Positions 1 to 8,254 of a DNA stretch of 64,000 nucleotides are shown here, piece after piece (the first letter of the stretch is position 1; every line of letters starts with the position of its first letter). Source of the stretch: Mycobacterium sp. ITM-2016-00317 (GTDB taxonomy: Bacteria; Actinomycetota; Actinomycetes; Mycobacteriales; Mycobacteriaceae); NCBI RefSeq assembly GCF_002968295.1, contig NZ_CP134399.1:248001-312000 (forward strand), read 5' to 3'. A program made the translations under genes and the position numbers. The notes below the pieces were generated by a model. The model had not been told where the DNA came from. It searched no databases and saw only the letters and a list, made by a program, of their open reading frames with translations.

Positions 1-87
1 ATCGCGTTGTCCGACAGCCCGCTCGGCGGTCTGCGCGCCACCCTGACGGTGTCGAACAGCGTCGAGCCGTCGGTCAATTCAGACTGA
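1..87 (+). CDS. C-terminal end of an unidentified protein (truncated by window edge)
   Basis: The first 28 codons read open and end in TGA at 85-87. The tail contains PLGGLRATLTV, which resembles the last beta strand of a histidine-kinase ATPase domain (typically GG-x-R/A-x-x-L-x-x). That is only a guess from a very short stretch. The stop overlaps the 3' end of the convergent DUF3054 gene by 9 bp. The start lies outside the window. Confidence 0.4.
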   Translation: MALSDSPLGGLRATLTVSNSVEPSVNSD

Positions 88-465
88 CGAGCGCCGGGCC
101 AGCACTCGGGCCGCGGCCCGCCACCCGAGAAGCAGCACCGCGGTGGTCAACGACGCGACCACGATGAAGCTCACGGCGGTGCCCTGCCCGGTCACCTTGC
201 GCAGCAGCATCCCGACGACGACCGTGGCCGCCCACACCACCAGCCCGGTGGGGGCCAACGACGCGGGCCGCTGCCATGCGCGGGCCAGCACCCACCCGGC
301 AGCGGTGCCGGTGAGGAACGGCCATGCGGTCTCCGCGATACCGCTCAGCGTCAGCCCCTCGGCGTGGCTGCGCCGTCCGATCGTGCAGAACAGCACGACG
401 CACACGAGATCGGTGGCGAGCGCCTTCAGTACCAGCGCGCGGTCGGGGAGATCATCGTTCGGCAT
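79..465 (-). CDS. DUF3054 family small membrane protein
   Basis: A 128-residue protein with about four hydrophobic segments (residues about 10-28, 42-60, 71-88 and 97-115), matching in size and pattern the DUF3054 family of actinobacterial membrane proteins, whose function is unknown. The ATG at 465 lies inside the 3' end of the upstream lipoprotein gene (14-bp overlap), so it is the last gene of a minus-strand operon with the M23-like lipoprotein and the flippase-like protein. This suggests an envelope-related role, by context only. Confidence 0.75.
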   Translation of the reverse strand: MPNDDLPDRALVLKALATDLVCVVLFCTIGRRSHAEGLTLSGIAETAWPFLTGTAAGWVLARAWQRPASLAPTGLVVWAATVVVGMLLRKVTGQGTAVSFIVVASLTTAVLLLGWRAAARVLARRSSV

Positions 466-1693
466 AGGTCATCACATCGTAAACCAGTGGGCTGGTGCCC
501 TTTTCGTCACGCGGTGCGAAGCCCGGCTCAAGCTTCGCCGCGTCACCGGCCAGCAGGCCCTCGACGACGTCCGCGGTTACCCGAGAATCCAGTGAGTACT
601 CGGTGAACACGAACGGCAGCCCGTTGGCGCGCAGCGGGTGGGGTGAGTCCATCACGTGGAAATGCAGGTGCGGCGCATCGCTGTTGCCGCTGTTGCCCAG
701 CGAGCCGATCACCTGCCGGGCGGTGAGCTGTTCACCCGCCTTCACCTTCACCGAGCCGGTCTGCATGTGCGCGTAGAACGCATAGTTGCCGCCGCCGAGA
801 TCCTGGACGACGTAGTTGCCGCCGTACTCGTTCAGGGCCAGCCCCGTCGGTGTGACGCCGGGGATCTGCTCGGGCAGCCCGTCCTGGACGTCCACCACCG
901 GACCGTCGCCGACGGCCAGGATCTCGCTACCGTAGAACGGGTAGCTCTCGACGTTGTCCTTGGCCCCGGTGAACAACCGGCCGTCCGGACCGAGCTGCAG
1001 GTAGTCGATCCCGAAACGCTCCGCGGCCCAGATCTCCCCGTTGATCGGGTTGAGCGCCGCCCGGTGCGCTGTCATGTCGCAGCAGCTGTTGCCGTCCAGC
1101 CAGTTCGGCCCGGCCAGTGGTGGGGAGATGGCCACCGGCTTGCGGGTCTGCACAGCCACGGGAGCGATGTCGGCGGTCATCGCCGCCGGGAACAGCGGCA
1201 GCATCGGCTCGGGCACGGTGATGCCGACGGCGTGGATCAACTGATCGGGTACCGCCTCGTCCGGTGACAGCTCGACATCCAGAATCACGGTCGCGGTCTG
1301 GGCGGGGCCGATGACCGTTGCCGGGTCGGGGTTTCCGAGGACACGGGTCCAGTAGGCCAGGCGGTCGCCGGGCAACTGCAGCAGCGTGCGGTCCCCGGCG
1401 CGGACGGCGACCGAGGTCAGCGTGACGTCCTGGGCCAGGGTGTTGGTCAGCTGCAACTCGTAGGCCAGGTGGGTCTTGCCGTCGCTGGCCGGCACCGGGA
1501 TGGGTGCGGCCAGCACCCGGCCCACCACCGGGGTGGCCATCGACGGTCCCGGCGGCGGCACCGCGGACGGGGGAGCCGGGGCGTCCGCCGCCGGTGCCAC
1601 GCTGGTGGCCGCCGGGGTGGTCTCCGGCGACGACGTACAGCCGGCAGCGACCAGCGATACCGCCGTGGCGGCGAGCAGAGCATGTACCTTCAT
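452..1693 (-). CDS. M23-family (LytM-like) peptidase lipoprotein, probably with an incomplete zinc site
   Basis: About 413 residues. The N-terminus is MKVHALLAATAVSLVAAGC, a signal peptide with a lipobox-type cysteine, followed by a Pro/Ala-rich linker, so an outer-surface lipoprotein is predicted. The C-terminal third has the M23 core: GGNYVVQDLG, YAHMQ, a VIGSLGNSGNS turn and the HLHFHV motif that supplies metal ligands. The other canonical motif H-x3-D appears as R-F-G-I-D, so one zinc ligand is replaced by Arg. Activity is therefore uncertain, and a regulatory or binding role (as in EnvC-type LytM proteins) is possible. I chose the ATG at 1693 rather than the TTG at 1702 because it gives a compact signal peptide and leaves 9 bp after the upstream stop. 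Confidence 0.75.
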   Translation of the reverse strand: MKVHALLAATAVSLVAAGCTSSPETTPAATSVAPAADAPAPPSAVPPPGPSMATPVVGRVLAAPIPVPASDGKTHLAYELQLTNTLAQDVTLTSVAVRAGDRTLLQLPGDRLAYWTRVLGNPDPATVIGPAQTATVILDVELSPDEAVPDQLIHAVGITVPEPMLPLFPAAMTADIAPVAVQTRKPVAISPPLAGPNWLDGNSCCDMTAHRAALNPINGEIWAAERFGIDYLQLGPDGRLFTGAKDNVESYPFYGSEILAVGDGPVVDVQDGLPEQIPGVTPTGLALNEYGGNYVVQDLGGGNYAFYAHMQTGSVKVKAGEQLTARQVIGSLGNSGNSDAPHLHFHVMDSPHPLRANGLPFVFTEYSLDSRVTADVVEGLLAGDAAKLEPGFAPRDEKGTSPLVYDVMTYAER

Positions 1694-1702
1694 GTGGCAC
1701 AA

Positions 1703-2881
1703 CTACTTTCGTGGATGGGCCGAATCGTCCGGCGGGGCACCGGATTTCTCATCCGGCGGGTGGAAGGCCTCGGGGTCGGGACTGAACTGTGGTGGCTGCA
1801 GTGCCTCCTCGGGGGCATCGCCGGTGGAATCCGGGTCGAGCGCGCTCTCGGTGCGGAACATGCAGAAGAACACCACCCAGCCGATGGCGGAGATGAAAAT
1901 CCAGCTGATCAGCCGGTAGACCAGCATCGCCGAGATCGCCGAGGCCAGCGACATCCCGCTCGACACCAGGCCGGGCACCAGCACCGCCTCGACGACGAGC
2001 AGACCGCCCGGCATCAGCGGGATGGATCCGACCGCGCGGGCCGCGGCGTAGGCGACGGTGACCCCGGCCAGGGACGGGTGCCCGCCGGTGGCGTAGCAGG
2101 CGAACAGCAGGCAGGCGACGTCGGCGACCCAGTTGAACAGCGACCAGCCGAACGCCTCGCTGAGATCGCGCCGGCCCAGGTGCACCGCCGCGAGCTGGGC
2201 CAGGATCTCGCGCCACTTGGCCAGGCCGGTGTCGGTGGGTTTGCCGCGCACCGAGTTGGTCCAGGCCAGCACCCGCGCCCCGAGCCCGTCGAGCAGCTCC
2301 GGCCGGCTCGCCACGGCCTGCGCCAGCAGGATCAGCGCCAGGAACCCGCCGAGGGAGAAGATCAGCGACAGCGGGTTCTCGCTGGCGCCGAGCAGGAACG
2401 CGCCGCCGAGGCCGAGCAGCGCCAGCCCGATCACCTGCAGGACCCCGGACATCACCAGCTGCCACGACGCGACCAGCGGGGACGCGCCCCACAGTCGCTG
2501 CTGCCGGTAGATGAACGTCGCCGACAGCACCGGGCCGCCGGGCAGCGTGGTCGACAACGCGTTGCCCGCGTAGAACGCCGCCTCGGACCGCCACTGATGC
2601 ACCCGCACCCCGGCCGACCGCAGCAGCGTGCGCTGAATCTGGGCGAAGCTGTGCATGGAGGCCATCGCCGCCGCGGCGGCGGCCAGCACCCACCACCAGT
2701 TTGCCGACAGCAGGCTCTCCCACGCCTTGGCCAGCTGGTCGCGCACCAGTGCCAGCTCCACGGCCAGCACCACGACGGCGAGCACGATCAGTGCCCAGCG
2801 CACCCACCAGTACTTGCCGCGCGTCCGGCCCGGGCCGGCAGGGCCGGTCTGTGTGCCGCTCGCGGGCGCGTCGTGAGACAC
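1703..2881 (-). CDS. Polytopic membrane protein of the lysylphosphatidylglycerol synthase TM-region (UPF0104) family
   Basis: A 392-residue protein with about eight hydrophobic helices (first at residues 28-45) and a polar, acidic and Pro-rich C-terminal tail of about 60 residues. The conserved NALSTTLPGGPV and GSIPLMPGG segments are typical of the flippase-like COG0392/UPF0104 family. Position next to the AI-2E permease and mmpL3 matches M. tuberculosis Rv0204c. GTG start (GTG TCT CAC). It is the first gene of a three-gene minus-strand operon and is divergent from the AI-2E permease, with about 77 bp between starts. Substrate unknown; lipid translocation is an inference from the family. Confidence 0.8.
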   Translation of the reverse strand: MSHDAPASGTQTGPAGPGRTRGKYWWVRWALIVLAVVVLAVELALVRDQLAKAWESLLSANWWWVLAAAAAAMASMHSFAQIQRTLLRSAGVRVHQWRSEAAFYAGNALSTTLPGGPVLSATFIYRQQRLWGASPLVASWQLVMSGVLQVIGLALLGLGGAFLLGASENPLSLIFSLGGFLALILLAQAVASRPELLDGLGARVLAWTNSVRGKPTDTGLAKWREILAQLAAVHLGRRDLSEAFGWSLFNWVADVACLLFACYATGGHPSLAGVTVAYAAARAVGSIPLMPGGLLVVEAVLVPGLVSSGMSLASAISAMLVYRLISWIFISAIGWVVFFCMFRTESALDPDSTGDAPEEALQPPQFSPDPEAFHPPDEKSGAPPDDSAHPRK

Positions 2882-2958
2882 GCGGTCCAGGGTAAGCCGA
2901 CGACAGCCCTAAATCGCAGATCCAGGGCACCGCCAGGCGAGGCCGTTACGCTACCGGA

Positions 2959-4116
2959 ATGTCAGGTCCACCGTCTCTGGACACTTTCGCCGACGCGTCG
3001 GTGAGCCCGCTGGTGCGCAAGGCGGCGGCCTGGTCGTGGCGGCTGCTGCTGATCTTCGGCGCCGTCGTCGCGCTGCTGTGGCTGGTGCTGCGACTGGAGA
3101 TCCTGTTCGTGCCCGTCGCGCTGGCGACCATCCTGGCCGCGCTGCTGATGCCGGCCGTCGACTTCCTCGACCGCCGCGGCGCGCCAAGGGGCGGGGCGGT
3201 GGCACTGGTGCTGCTGTCGGGCATCGCGTTGTTCGGCGGGCTGCTCGCGTTCGTGGTCAACCAGTTCATCGAGGGCGCACCGGACCTGGTGACCCAGGTG
3301 TCGACCAGCATCGAGGGGCTGGGGCGGTGGCTGACCGACGGACCGCTCGACGTCAGCCCGACCCAGATCAACCAGGCCCGCGACGCGGCGATCGAGGCGC
3401 TGCGCAGCAACCAGGAGAAGGTGACCAGCGGGGCGTTGTCGACCGCGGGCACGCTGACCGAGATCGTCACCGGCGCGCTGCTGGTGCTGTTCACACTGAT
3501 CTTCCTGCTGCACGGTGGCCGCAACATCTTCGCGTTCGTCACCCAGGTGTTCCCGGCCGACGTGCGGGGCCGGGTGCGCGACGCCGGCCGCGCGGGCTTC
3601 CGCTCGCTGATCGGGTACGTGCGGGCGACCTTCCTGGTCGCGCTCGTCGACGCCACGGGCATCGGCGTCGGGCTGGCGGTGATGGGCATCCCGTTGGCGT
3701 TGCCGCTCGCGTCGCTGGTGTTCCTCGGCGCGTTCATCCCGCTGGTCGGCGCGGTGCTGACCGGCTTCCTCGCGGTCATCGTCGCGCTCATCGCGAAGGG
3801 GTGGATCTACGGGCTGATCACGCTCGGCCTGATCATCGCGGTGCAGCAGCTGGAGGGGCACGTGCTGCAACCGCTGGTGATGGGTCGCGCGGTGGCGATC
3901 CACCCGCTGGCCATCGTGCTGGTGATCGCCGGCGGCGCTGTGCTCGCCGGCATCGTCGGCGCGCTGCTCGCGGTACCGGTGCTGGCGTTCATCAACAGCG
4001 CGATGCGGGTGCTCCTCGCCGACGACCCCGCCGCCGAGGAGGAGGCGATGGAGGCCGAAGACGCCCCAAGGGTGCACGCCGAACCCGACGACATCGAGAC
4101 CGAGACGCCCCGGTAG
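2959..4116 (+). CDS. AI-2E family transporter (PerM-like permease), Rv0205 homologue
   Basis: A 385-residue protein with seven to eight membrane helices. Paired N-terminal helices (about 28-60) are followed by a soluble segment (about 85-150) and a C-terminal bundle containing [19 protein letters not shown], the signature of the AI-2E/PerM family (COG0628). The last 40 residues are acidic and hydrophilic. These proteins are membrane exporters or permeases of mostly unknown substrate. Position between the flippase-like gene and mmpL3 is the mycobacterial Rv0204c-Rv0205-mmpL3 arrangement. It converges on mmpL3 with an 18-bp gap. Confidence 0.85.
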   Translation: MSGPPSLDTFADASVSPLVRKAAAWSWRLLLIFGAVVALLWLVLRLEILFVPVALATILAALLMPAVDFLDRRGAPRGGAVALVLLSGIALFGGLLAFVVNQFIEGAPDLVTQVSTSIEGLGRWLTDGPLDVSPTQINQARDAAIEALRSNQEKVTSGALSTAGTLTEIVTGALLVLFTLIFLLHGGRNIFAFVTQVFPADVRGRVRDAGRAGFRSLIGYVRATFLVALVDATGIGVGLAVMGIPLALPLASLVFLGAFIPLVGAVLTGFLAVIVALIAKGWIYGLITLGLIIAVQQLEGHVLQPLVMGRAVAIHPLAIVLVIAGGAVLAGIVGALLAVPVLAFINSAMRVLLADDPAAEEEAMEAEDAPRVHAEPDDIETETPR

Positions 4117-4134
4117 CGGGCTACCGCCGACCGG

Positions 4135-4638
4135 TCAGAGCCGGCCTTCGCGGCGCAGCAGGTCCTGCGCGCTGACCCCGTTTCCGCCCCCTCGGCGCTT
4201 CTGCTCCTCGTCGGGCCGCGTGTTCAGCTTCTCCGTCGCGGCGTCGGCGTCGGTCTGCCGTGGGGTCGGGATGGCCCGGGTGCTGGTCTCGTCGGCGTCG
4301 TCGTCCTGCGGCGTGGCCTGACCCGTCGGGATCGCCGTGGTCGGCTCGTTGCCGCCGGCACCCGTGTCGGGCATGGCCCGGGTGGGTTCGGCCGACGGGC
4401 GCATCGGCTGCGCGGGCGGGGTGCCCGCACCGGAGGCGCCCGCGCCGCGCAGGTCACCGAGCCACGACTCGATCTCGCGGTCCTCGCGCGGCTGAGCCTG
4501 CGGGGGAGCGGACTTGTCGGTGGCCCGCTGGGCGGCGGAGGTGGCGTTGCTGACCGCGTTGCGCACCGCGTTCTTCGCGACGCTGAACCGGGTGGTCGGT
4601 GCCTCCGGCTCCGGTTCGGGCTGCGGCTGCGGCGGCAC
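4135..4638 (-). CDS. mmpL3: Displaced C-terminal tail of MmpL3 (continuation after a one-base shift)
   Basis: This frame encodes TTRFSVAKNAVRNAVSNA, then EIESWLGDLRG, AATEKLNTR and the terminal SAQDLLRREGRL. These are the cytoplasmic tail of mycobacterial MmpL3, not an independent gene. The sense reading extends upstream of the first usable start codon to about 4727 (GATTRIPAPPRTGEP), where it meets the main mmpL3 frame at the C5 run 4728-4732. Read it joined to the main frame as one gene, 4135-7453. The tail is disordered and Pro/Gln-rich and interacts with cytoplasmic partners in relatives. Confidence 0.85.
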   Translation of the reverse strand: MPPQPQPEPEPEAPTTRFSVAKNAVRNAVSNATSAAQRATDKSAPPQAQPREDREIESWLGDLRGAGASGAGTPPAQPMRPSAEPTRAMPDTGAGGNEPTTAIPTGQATPQDDDADETSTRAIPTPRQTDADAATEKLNTRPDEEQKRRGGGNGVSAQDLLRREGRL

Positions 4639-7453
4639 CGGCGGGCGGGGCGGGGTACCGGGGATCCGCGAGGTGCCCGCGGCCGACGGCTCGCCGGTGC
4701 GCGGCGGGGCCGGGATCCGTGTCGTGGCCCCCGGCGCGCGCGGCCGGCCCGGGATGGGTCGGATCGTGCGGCGGCAGCGGCCGCGACGGCGCGGGGACGG
4801 GCGGACCGCCCGCGCCCACCAGAGCCTCCGCCGGCGGCGCGTTCTCCCGCACCATCGGGCGCTTGCGCTCGTCGGGCAGCTCGGTCTCGCCGAGGCCGAG
4901 CCGCTCCTGGACCCGTTTCATCCAGCGCGGGGCCCACCAGCAATCGTCGCCGAGCAGCTTCATGATCGCGGGCACCAGGAACATCCGGATGATCGTCGCG
5001 TCCAGCAGCAGCGCGATCAGCAGACCGAACGCCAGGTACTTCATCATCACCAGGTCGGAGAACACGAACGCGCCTGCGACCACCGCGAGCACCAGCGCGG
5101 CGCCGGTGATGAGCCGACCGGTCGTGGCGGTGCCGATCCGGATCGCCTCGGTGGTGGACATCCCGCGTTCGCGGGCCTCCACCATGCGGGAGACCAGGAA
5201 CACCTCGTAGTCGGTGGACAGACCCCAGATCACCGCGATGATCAGGCCGATCATCGGCGCCATCAGCGGCTGCGGCGTGTAGTTCATCAGCCCCGACCCG
5301 TGGCCGTCGACGAACATCCAGGTCAGGATGCCCATCGTCGATCCCAGCGTCAGCGCGCTCATCAGCGCGGCCTTGATCGGCAGCACGATGGACCCGAACG
5401 CCAGGAACATCAGGATCGTAGTCGTGACGATCAGCACCACCACCATCAGCGGCAGCTTGTCGAACAGGCTGTGGATGCTGTCCTGCTCGAGCGCGGGGGT
5501 GCCGCCCACGGAGATCTCCAGGCCTCGTGGAGGCTGGATGGAGCGGAGCTCGTCGATCTTCTCCGACGCGTCGTTGCGGTCGATCAGCCCGTTCTGGATC
5601 ACCCGGACGGAGTCGTCCTCGTTGGTGCCGCCGCGAGGCTGCCACATCTTCGACGGGTCGTCGTCGGGCTCGATGAACCCGGTGACCGACATCGCCTTGT
5701 TACGGATCTCGGCGACCTGCTGGTCGGTGACCGGCTGGCCGTCGGTGTTCTGGATGACCAGGGTGATCGGCTCGGTGCGGAAGCTCGGGAAGGTCCGGTC
5801 GAACTCCTCCTGGGCCAGCCGGACCGAGTTGTCCGGCGGCAGGTACTTCTCGCTGATGCCGCCGAGGGCCAACTGGCCGAGCGGGATCACCAACAGGATC
5901 ATCATGATCAGGATGGGCGCGGCGAACGCGATCGGCCGCTTCATCACGACGTTGACGAGCTTGCCCCAGAAGCCCTTCTCGACCTCGGCGCGCGTCTTGG
6001 TCTTCTGGGTCTTCTCGGCGAGCCACTCGACCCACCACTCGATGGGGCGGCGGGCCAGCGGGACGTAGCGCGCCAGCGCCAGCCCGCCCGCGATGACCGC
6101 GACGAAGATGACCACGCCGAGCAGCACCCAGTACAGGCCCCCGCCCAGGGAGTCCTTGTTGCTGATGACGAGGTAGGCCAGGCCGCCGAGCGTGCCGACG
6201 TAGCCGAGCACCAGGCCGATCACGGTCAGCGGCAGGCCCTGCTCACCGGTCTGCCGGATGCGCTTGCGGGCGAGGTGGCCCAGCGCGATACCGACCGGCG
6301 GGAGCAGCAGGCCCGTCGGGACCGACGCGATCGCCAGCGTGTTGGTGCGGGTGTTGGCCGGATCGGAGGACACGTCGTTCTGGATGAACTTCAGCAGCCA
6401 GCGCACGCCGAGCGCGTCGACCCGGGGGCCGAGGATGGCCAGCGCGGCGGGCAGCACGGTGACCGACAGGATCGCCGCCAGCATGACCGACGCGATGATC
6501 GCGTAGGTGATCGACTTCAGGAAGCCCTGCGGGAACAGCAGCAGCGGGACCGAGGACGCCACCAGGATGACCGCGGAGAACATCACGGTGCGCCCGGAGG
6601 TCATCACGGTGCGCCGCACCGCGGCCTGGGTGTCGTAACCCTCGGCCATCTCCTCACGGAACCGGCTCACCATGAACAGGCCGTAGTCGATCGCGATGCC
6701 GAGGCCCATCAGCGTCACCACCGGCTGGGCGAAGAAGTGCACGGGCATGAACTCGGCGAAGACCCGCATGATGCCCAGGGCGCCCGCGATGGTCAGGCCG
6801 CCGATGATGCCGGGCAGCGCCGCCGCGATCACGCCACCGAACACGAAGAACAGCACGACGCAGACCAGCGGGATGGCGGCCACCTCGGCGCGCTTCTGGT
6901 CTTCGCCGATGGTGCCCGTCAACTCACTGGCCAGCGGATTGAGCCCGCCGAGCTTGATGTCGCCGTCGTTGACCTTCAGCAGGTCGGGTTCGATGGTCTG
7001 GTAGTTCTTCAGGATGGTGTCGTCGTCGTCGCCCTTGAGCGGGATGCTGACGAACGTCTTCGACCCGTCCTCGGTCTTCATCTGCTGGACCGTGGGGTCC
7101 TCGCTGGTCGGGGCGCGCAGCCAGCCGACCCAGCCGACCATCTGGTCCTCGTGCTCGGCGACCAGGTCGTTCAGCTCGTCGGTGGTCTTCTCCATCCAGG
7201 CCGGGTCGTCGACCTTCTTGCCGTCCGGCGGCGTGAGGATCGCGACCACGTGGCTGGTCCGGTCACGGCCGTAGGCCTGATCGGCGACGATCGACGCGTG
7301 CACGGACTCGCTGCCCTCGTCGTAGAAACCGCTCTGGGTGACGTGCTGTCCCAGGCTCATGCCGTAGACGCCGCCGCCCAGGCACAGTGCGACCATGACA
7401 CCGATCACTATGTATCGGTACTGGTACACCGTTCGACCCCACCAGGCGAACAC
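4454..7453 (-). CDS. mmpL3: MmpL3 trehalose monomycolate flippase (RND family); C-terminal tail shifted out of frame
   Basis: Inner-membrane RND transporter that moves trehalose monomycolate to the periplasm for mycolic-acid envelope assembly; essential in M. tuberculosis and M. smegmatis. The start MFAWWGRTVYQYRYIVIG is diagnostic. Both Asp-Tyr proton-relay pairs are present (GLGIAIDYGLF and GLSTDYEVFLVSR). GTG start at 7453 with AGGAG 7 nt upstream. Two oddities. First, about 115 extra residues (about 6050-6390) sit in the loop between the two membrane halves and resemble a DUF4190 membrane domain. Second, the frame is lost after the conserved PPHDPTHP of the tail. The conserved MmpL3 end, SAQDLLRREGRL, is in the next frame and ends at 4135. 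Removing one C from the C5 run at 4728-4732 restores a protein of about 1105 residues. The last 90 or so residues of the literal 999-residue reading are therefore not real. Confidence 0.95.
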   Translation of the reverse strand: MFAWWGRTVYQYRYIVIGVMVALCLGGGVYGMSLGQHVTQSGFYDEGSESVHASIVADQAYGRDRTSHVVAILTPPDGKKVDDPAWMEKTTDELNDLVAEHEDQMVGWVGWLRAPTSEDPTVQQMKTEDGSKTFVSIPLKGDDDDTILKNYQTIEPDLLKVNDGDIKLGGLNPLASELTGTIGEDQKRAEVAAIPLVCVVLFFVFGGVIAAALPGIIGGLTIAGALGIMRVFAEFMPVHFFAQPVVTLMGLGIAIDYGLFMVSRFREEMAEGYDTQAAVRRTVMTSGRTVMFSAVILVASSVPLLLFPQGFLKSITYAIIASVMLAAILSVTVLPAALAILGPRVDALGVRWLLKFIQNDVSSDPANTRTNTLAIASVPTGLLLPPVGIALGHLARKRIRQTGEQGLPLTVIGLVLGYVGTLGGLAYLVISNKDSLGGGLYWVLLGVVIFVAVIAGGLALARYVPLARRPIEWWVEWLAEKTQKTKTRAEVEKGFWGKLVNVVMKRPIAFAAPILIMMILLVIPLGQLALGGISEKYLPPDNSVRLAQEEFDRTFPSFRTEPITLVIQNTDGQPVTDQQVAEIRNKAMSVTGFIEPDDDPSKMWQPRGGTNEDDSVRVIQNGLIDRNDASEKIDELRSIQPPRGLEISVGGTPALEQDSIHSLFDKLPLMVVVLIVTTTILMFLAFGSIVLPIKAALMSALTLGSTMGILTWMFVDGHGSGLMNYTPQPLMAPMIGLIIAVIWGLSTDYEVFLVSRMVEARERGMSTTEAIRIGTATTGRLITGAALVLAVVAGAFVFSDLVMMKYLAFGLLIALLLDATIIRMFLVPAIMKLLGDDCWWAPRWMKRVQERLGLGETELPDERKRPMVRENAPPAEALVGAGGPPVPAPSRPLPPHDPTHPGPAARAGGHDTDPGPAAHRRAVGRGHLADPRYPAPPAGAAAAAARTGAGGTDHPVQRREERGAQRGQQRHLRRPAGHRQVRSPAGSAARGPRDRVVAR

Positions 7454-7491
7454 GTAATGCTCCTATCGGTCACCGAACTCTGGACTTCTTC

Positions 7492-7512
7492 GCCGGCCTC
7501 TACACGGCCGGC
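7492..7512 (-). terminator. Hairpin between the NYN gene and mmpL3
   Basis: Inverted repeat GCCGGCC-tctacac-GGCCGGC in the 78-bp gap between the stop of the NYN gene and the mmpL3 start. It has no U-tract, as is usual in mycobacteria, so termination is an inference. If it works, mmpL3 needs its own promoter downstream of it or within the NYN gene end. Confidence 0.4.
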
Positions 7513-7531
7513 CCCCGGGCTTTGTAGTTGT

Positions 7532-8254
7532 CTAGACGCGCGAGGTCAGTAGCGACGACAGCGGCCGGAACGGCTGCAGCCAGGCGCCCTGCTCGGGTAG
7601 CGAGTCAAGTCCGATCCGCGGTAACGGCTCCCGGAAGACACCGGGGATGTCTTCCAGGTCGACGAACTCCAAGGTATCCGACGCTAACGCCCAACTGGCA
7701 TGTTCGCGAAATCCGAGCACCTGGACCTCGACGCCGCTTCTCGCGATGTCTTCCAGCGGAAGTTTGAACGCCTGACCGTCGGCCGACGCCACGATCAGCC
7801 CGGCCAGTCCCTCGCTGTTGCGCAGCGCGATGTGGGCCAGCATGTCGCTGTCGACGTCGCTGTCCTCGTCGATCTTCGGCTTGGCGAACACCGCGAAGCC
7901 GACGTTGCGCAGGGCCTCCACCCAGGGCCGCACGACGTCGGCGCTGCCGGGGGCGATGTTGGTGAAGACGGTGGCCTCGGGCTCCAGCGCCACCTGCCGA
8001 CCGGAGTCGGCGTGCGTGGCCGACAGGTCGGCGGTGCGGGCCAGCAGCCAGCGTCCCAGCGCGTCGAAGCGCGGCCGGTGCGCCGCGGTCGGGCGACCAC
8101 CGAGGATGGCGCCGAGCCCCATGTCCAGGTTGGGGGCGTCCCAGACCAGCAGCACGCGCGCCGCGGGTGCGGTGTCCGCGCCCAGGGTGGCCGGCGTGAC
8201 CGGAGCGCCGGAGCTCTCCACGCCGGGTGTCGGGATGTCGTCGGTCAGGCTCAC
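7532..8254 (-). CDS. NYN (PIN-like) domain protein, Rv0207c homologue
   Basis: 240 residues. Acidic residues of the NYN/PIN-like nuclease fold are visible: LLVWDAPNLDMGLG near the N-terminus, SDVDSDMLAHIALR in the middle and IVASADGQAF after it. This is the pattern of LabA/Rv0207c proteins predicted to cut or bind RNA. The GTG start at 8254 overlaps the trmB stop as GTGA, so the two genes are translationally coupled. A longer upstream reading exists but lies over trmB in another frame and is Arg-rich nonsense. The partner tRNA methyltransferase hints at an RNA-related role. Substrate unknown. Confidence 0.85.
   Translation of the reverse strand: MSLTDDIPTPGVESSGAPVTPATLGADTAPAARVLLVWDAPNLDMGLGAILGGRPTAAHRPRFDALGRWLLARTADLSATHADSGRQVALEPEATVFTNIAPGSADVVRPWVEALRNVGFAVFAKPKIDEDSDVDSDMLAHIALRNSEGLAGLIVASADGQAFKLPLEDIARSGVEVQVLGFREHASWALASDTLEFVDLEDIPGVFREPLPRIGLDSLPEQGAWLQPFRPLSSLLTSRV

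Noticed and set aside
4640..4800. Programmed ribosomal frameshift in mmpL3
   Set aside because: No slippery heptamer and structure recognised; four other genes show the same type of one-base break, so sequence error is simpler.
4514..7552. Long open reading frame on the plus strand opposite mmpL3
   Set aside because: Low-complexity His/Gln/Arg/Asp-rich protein that is the mirror of mmpL3 codon use in a high-GC genome; no ribosome site or family match.
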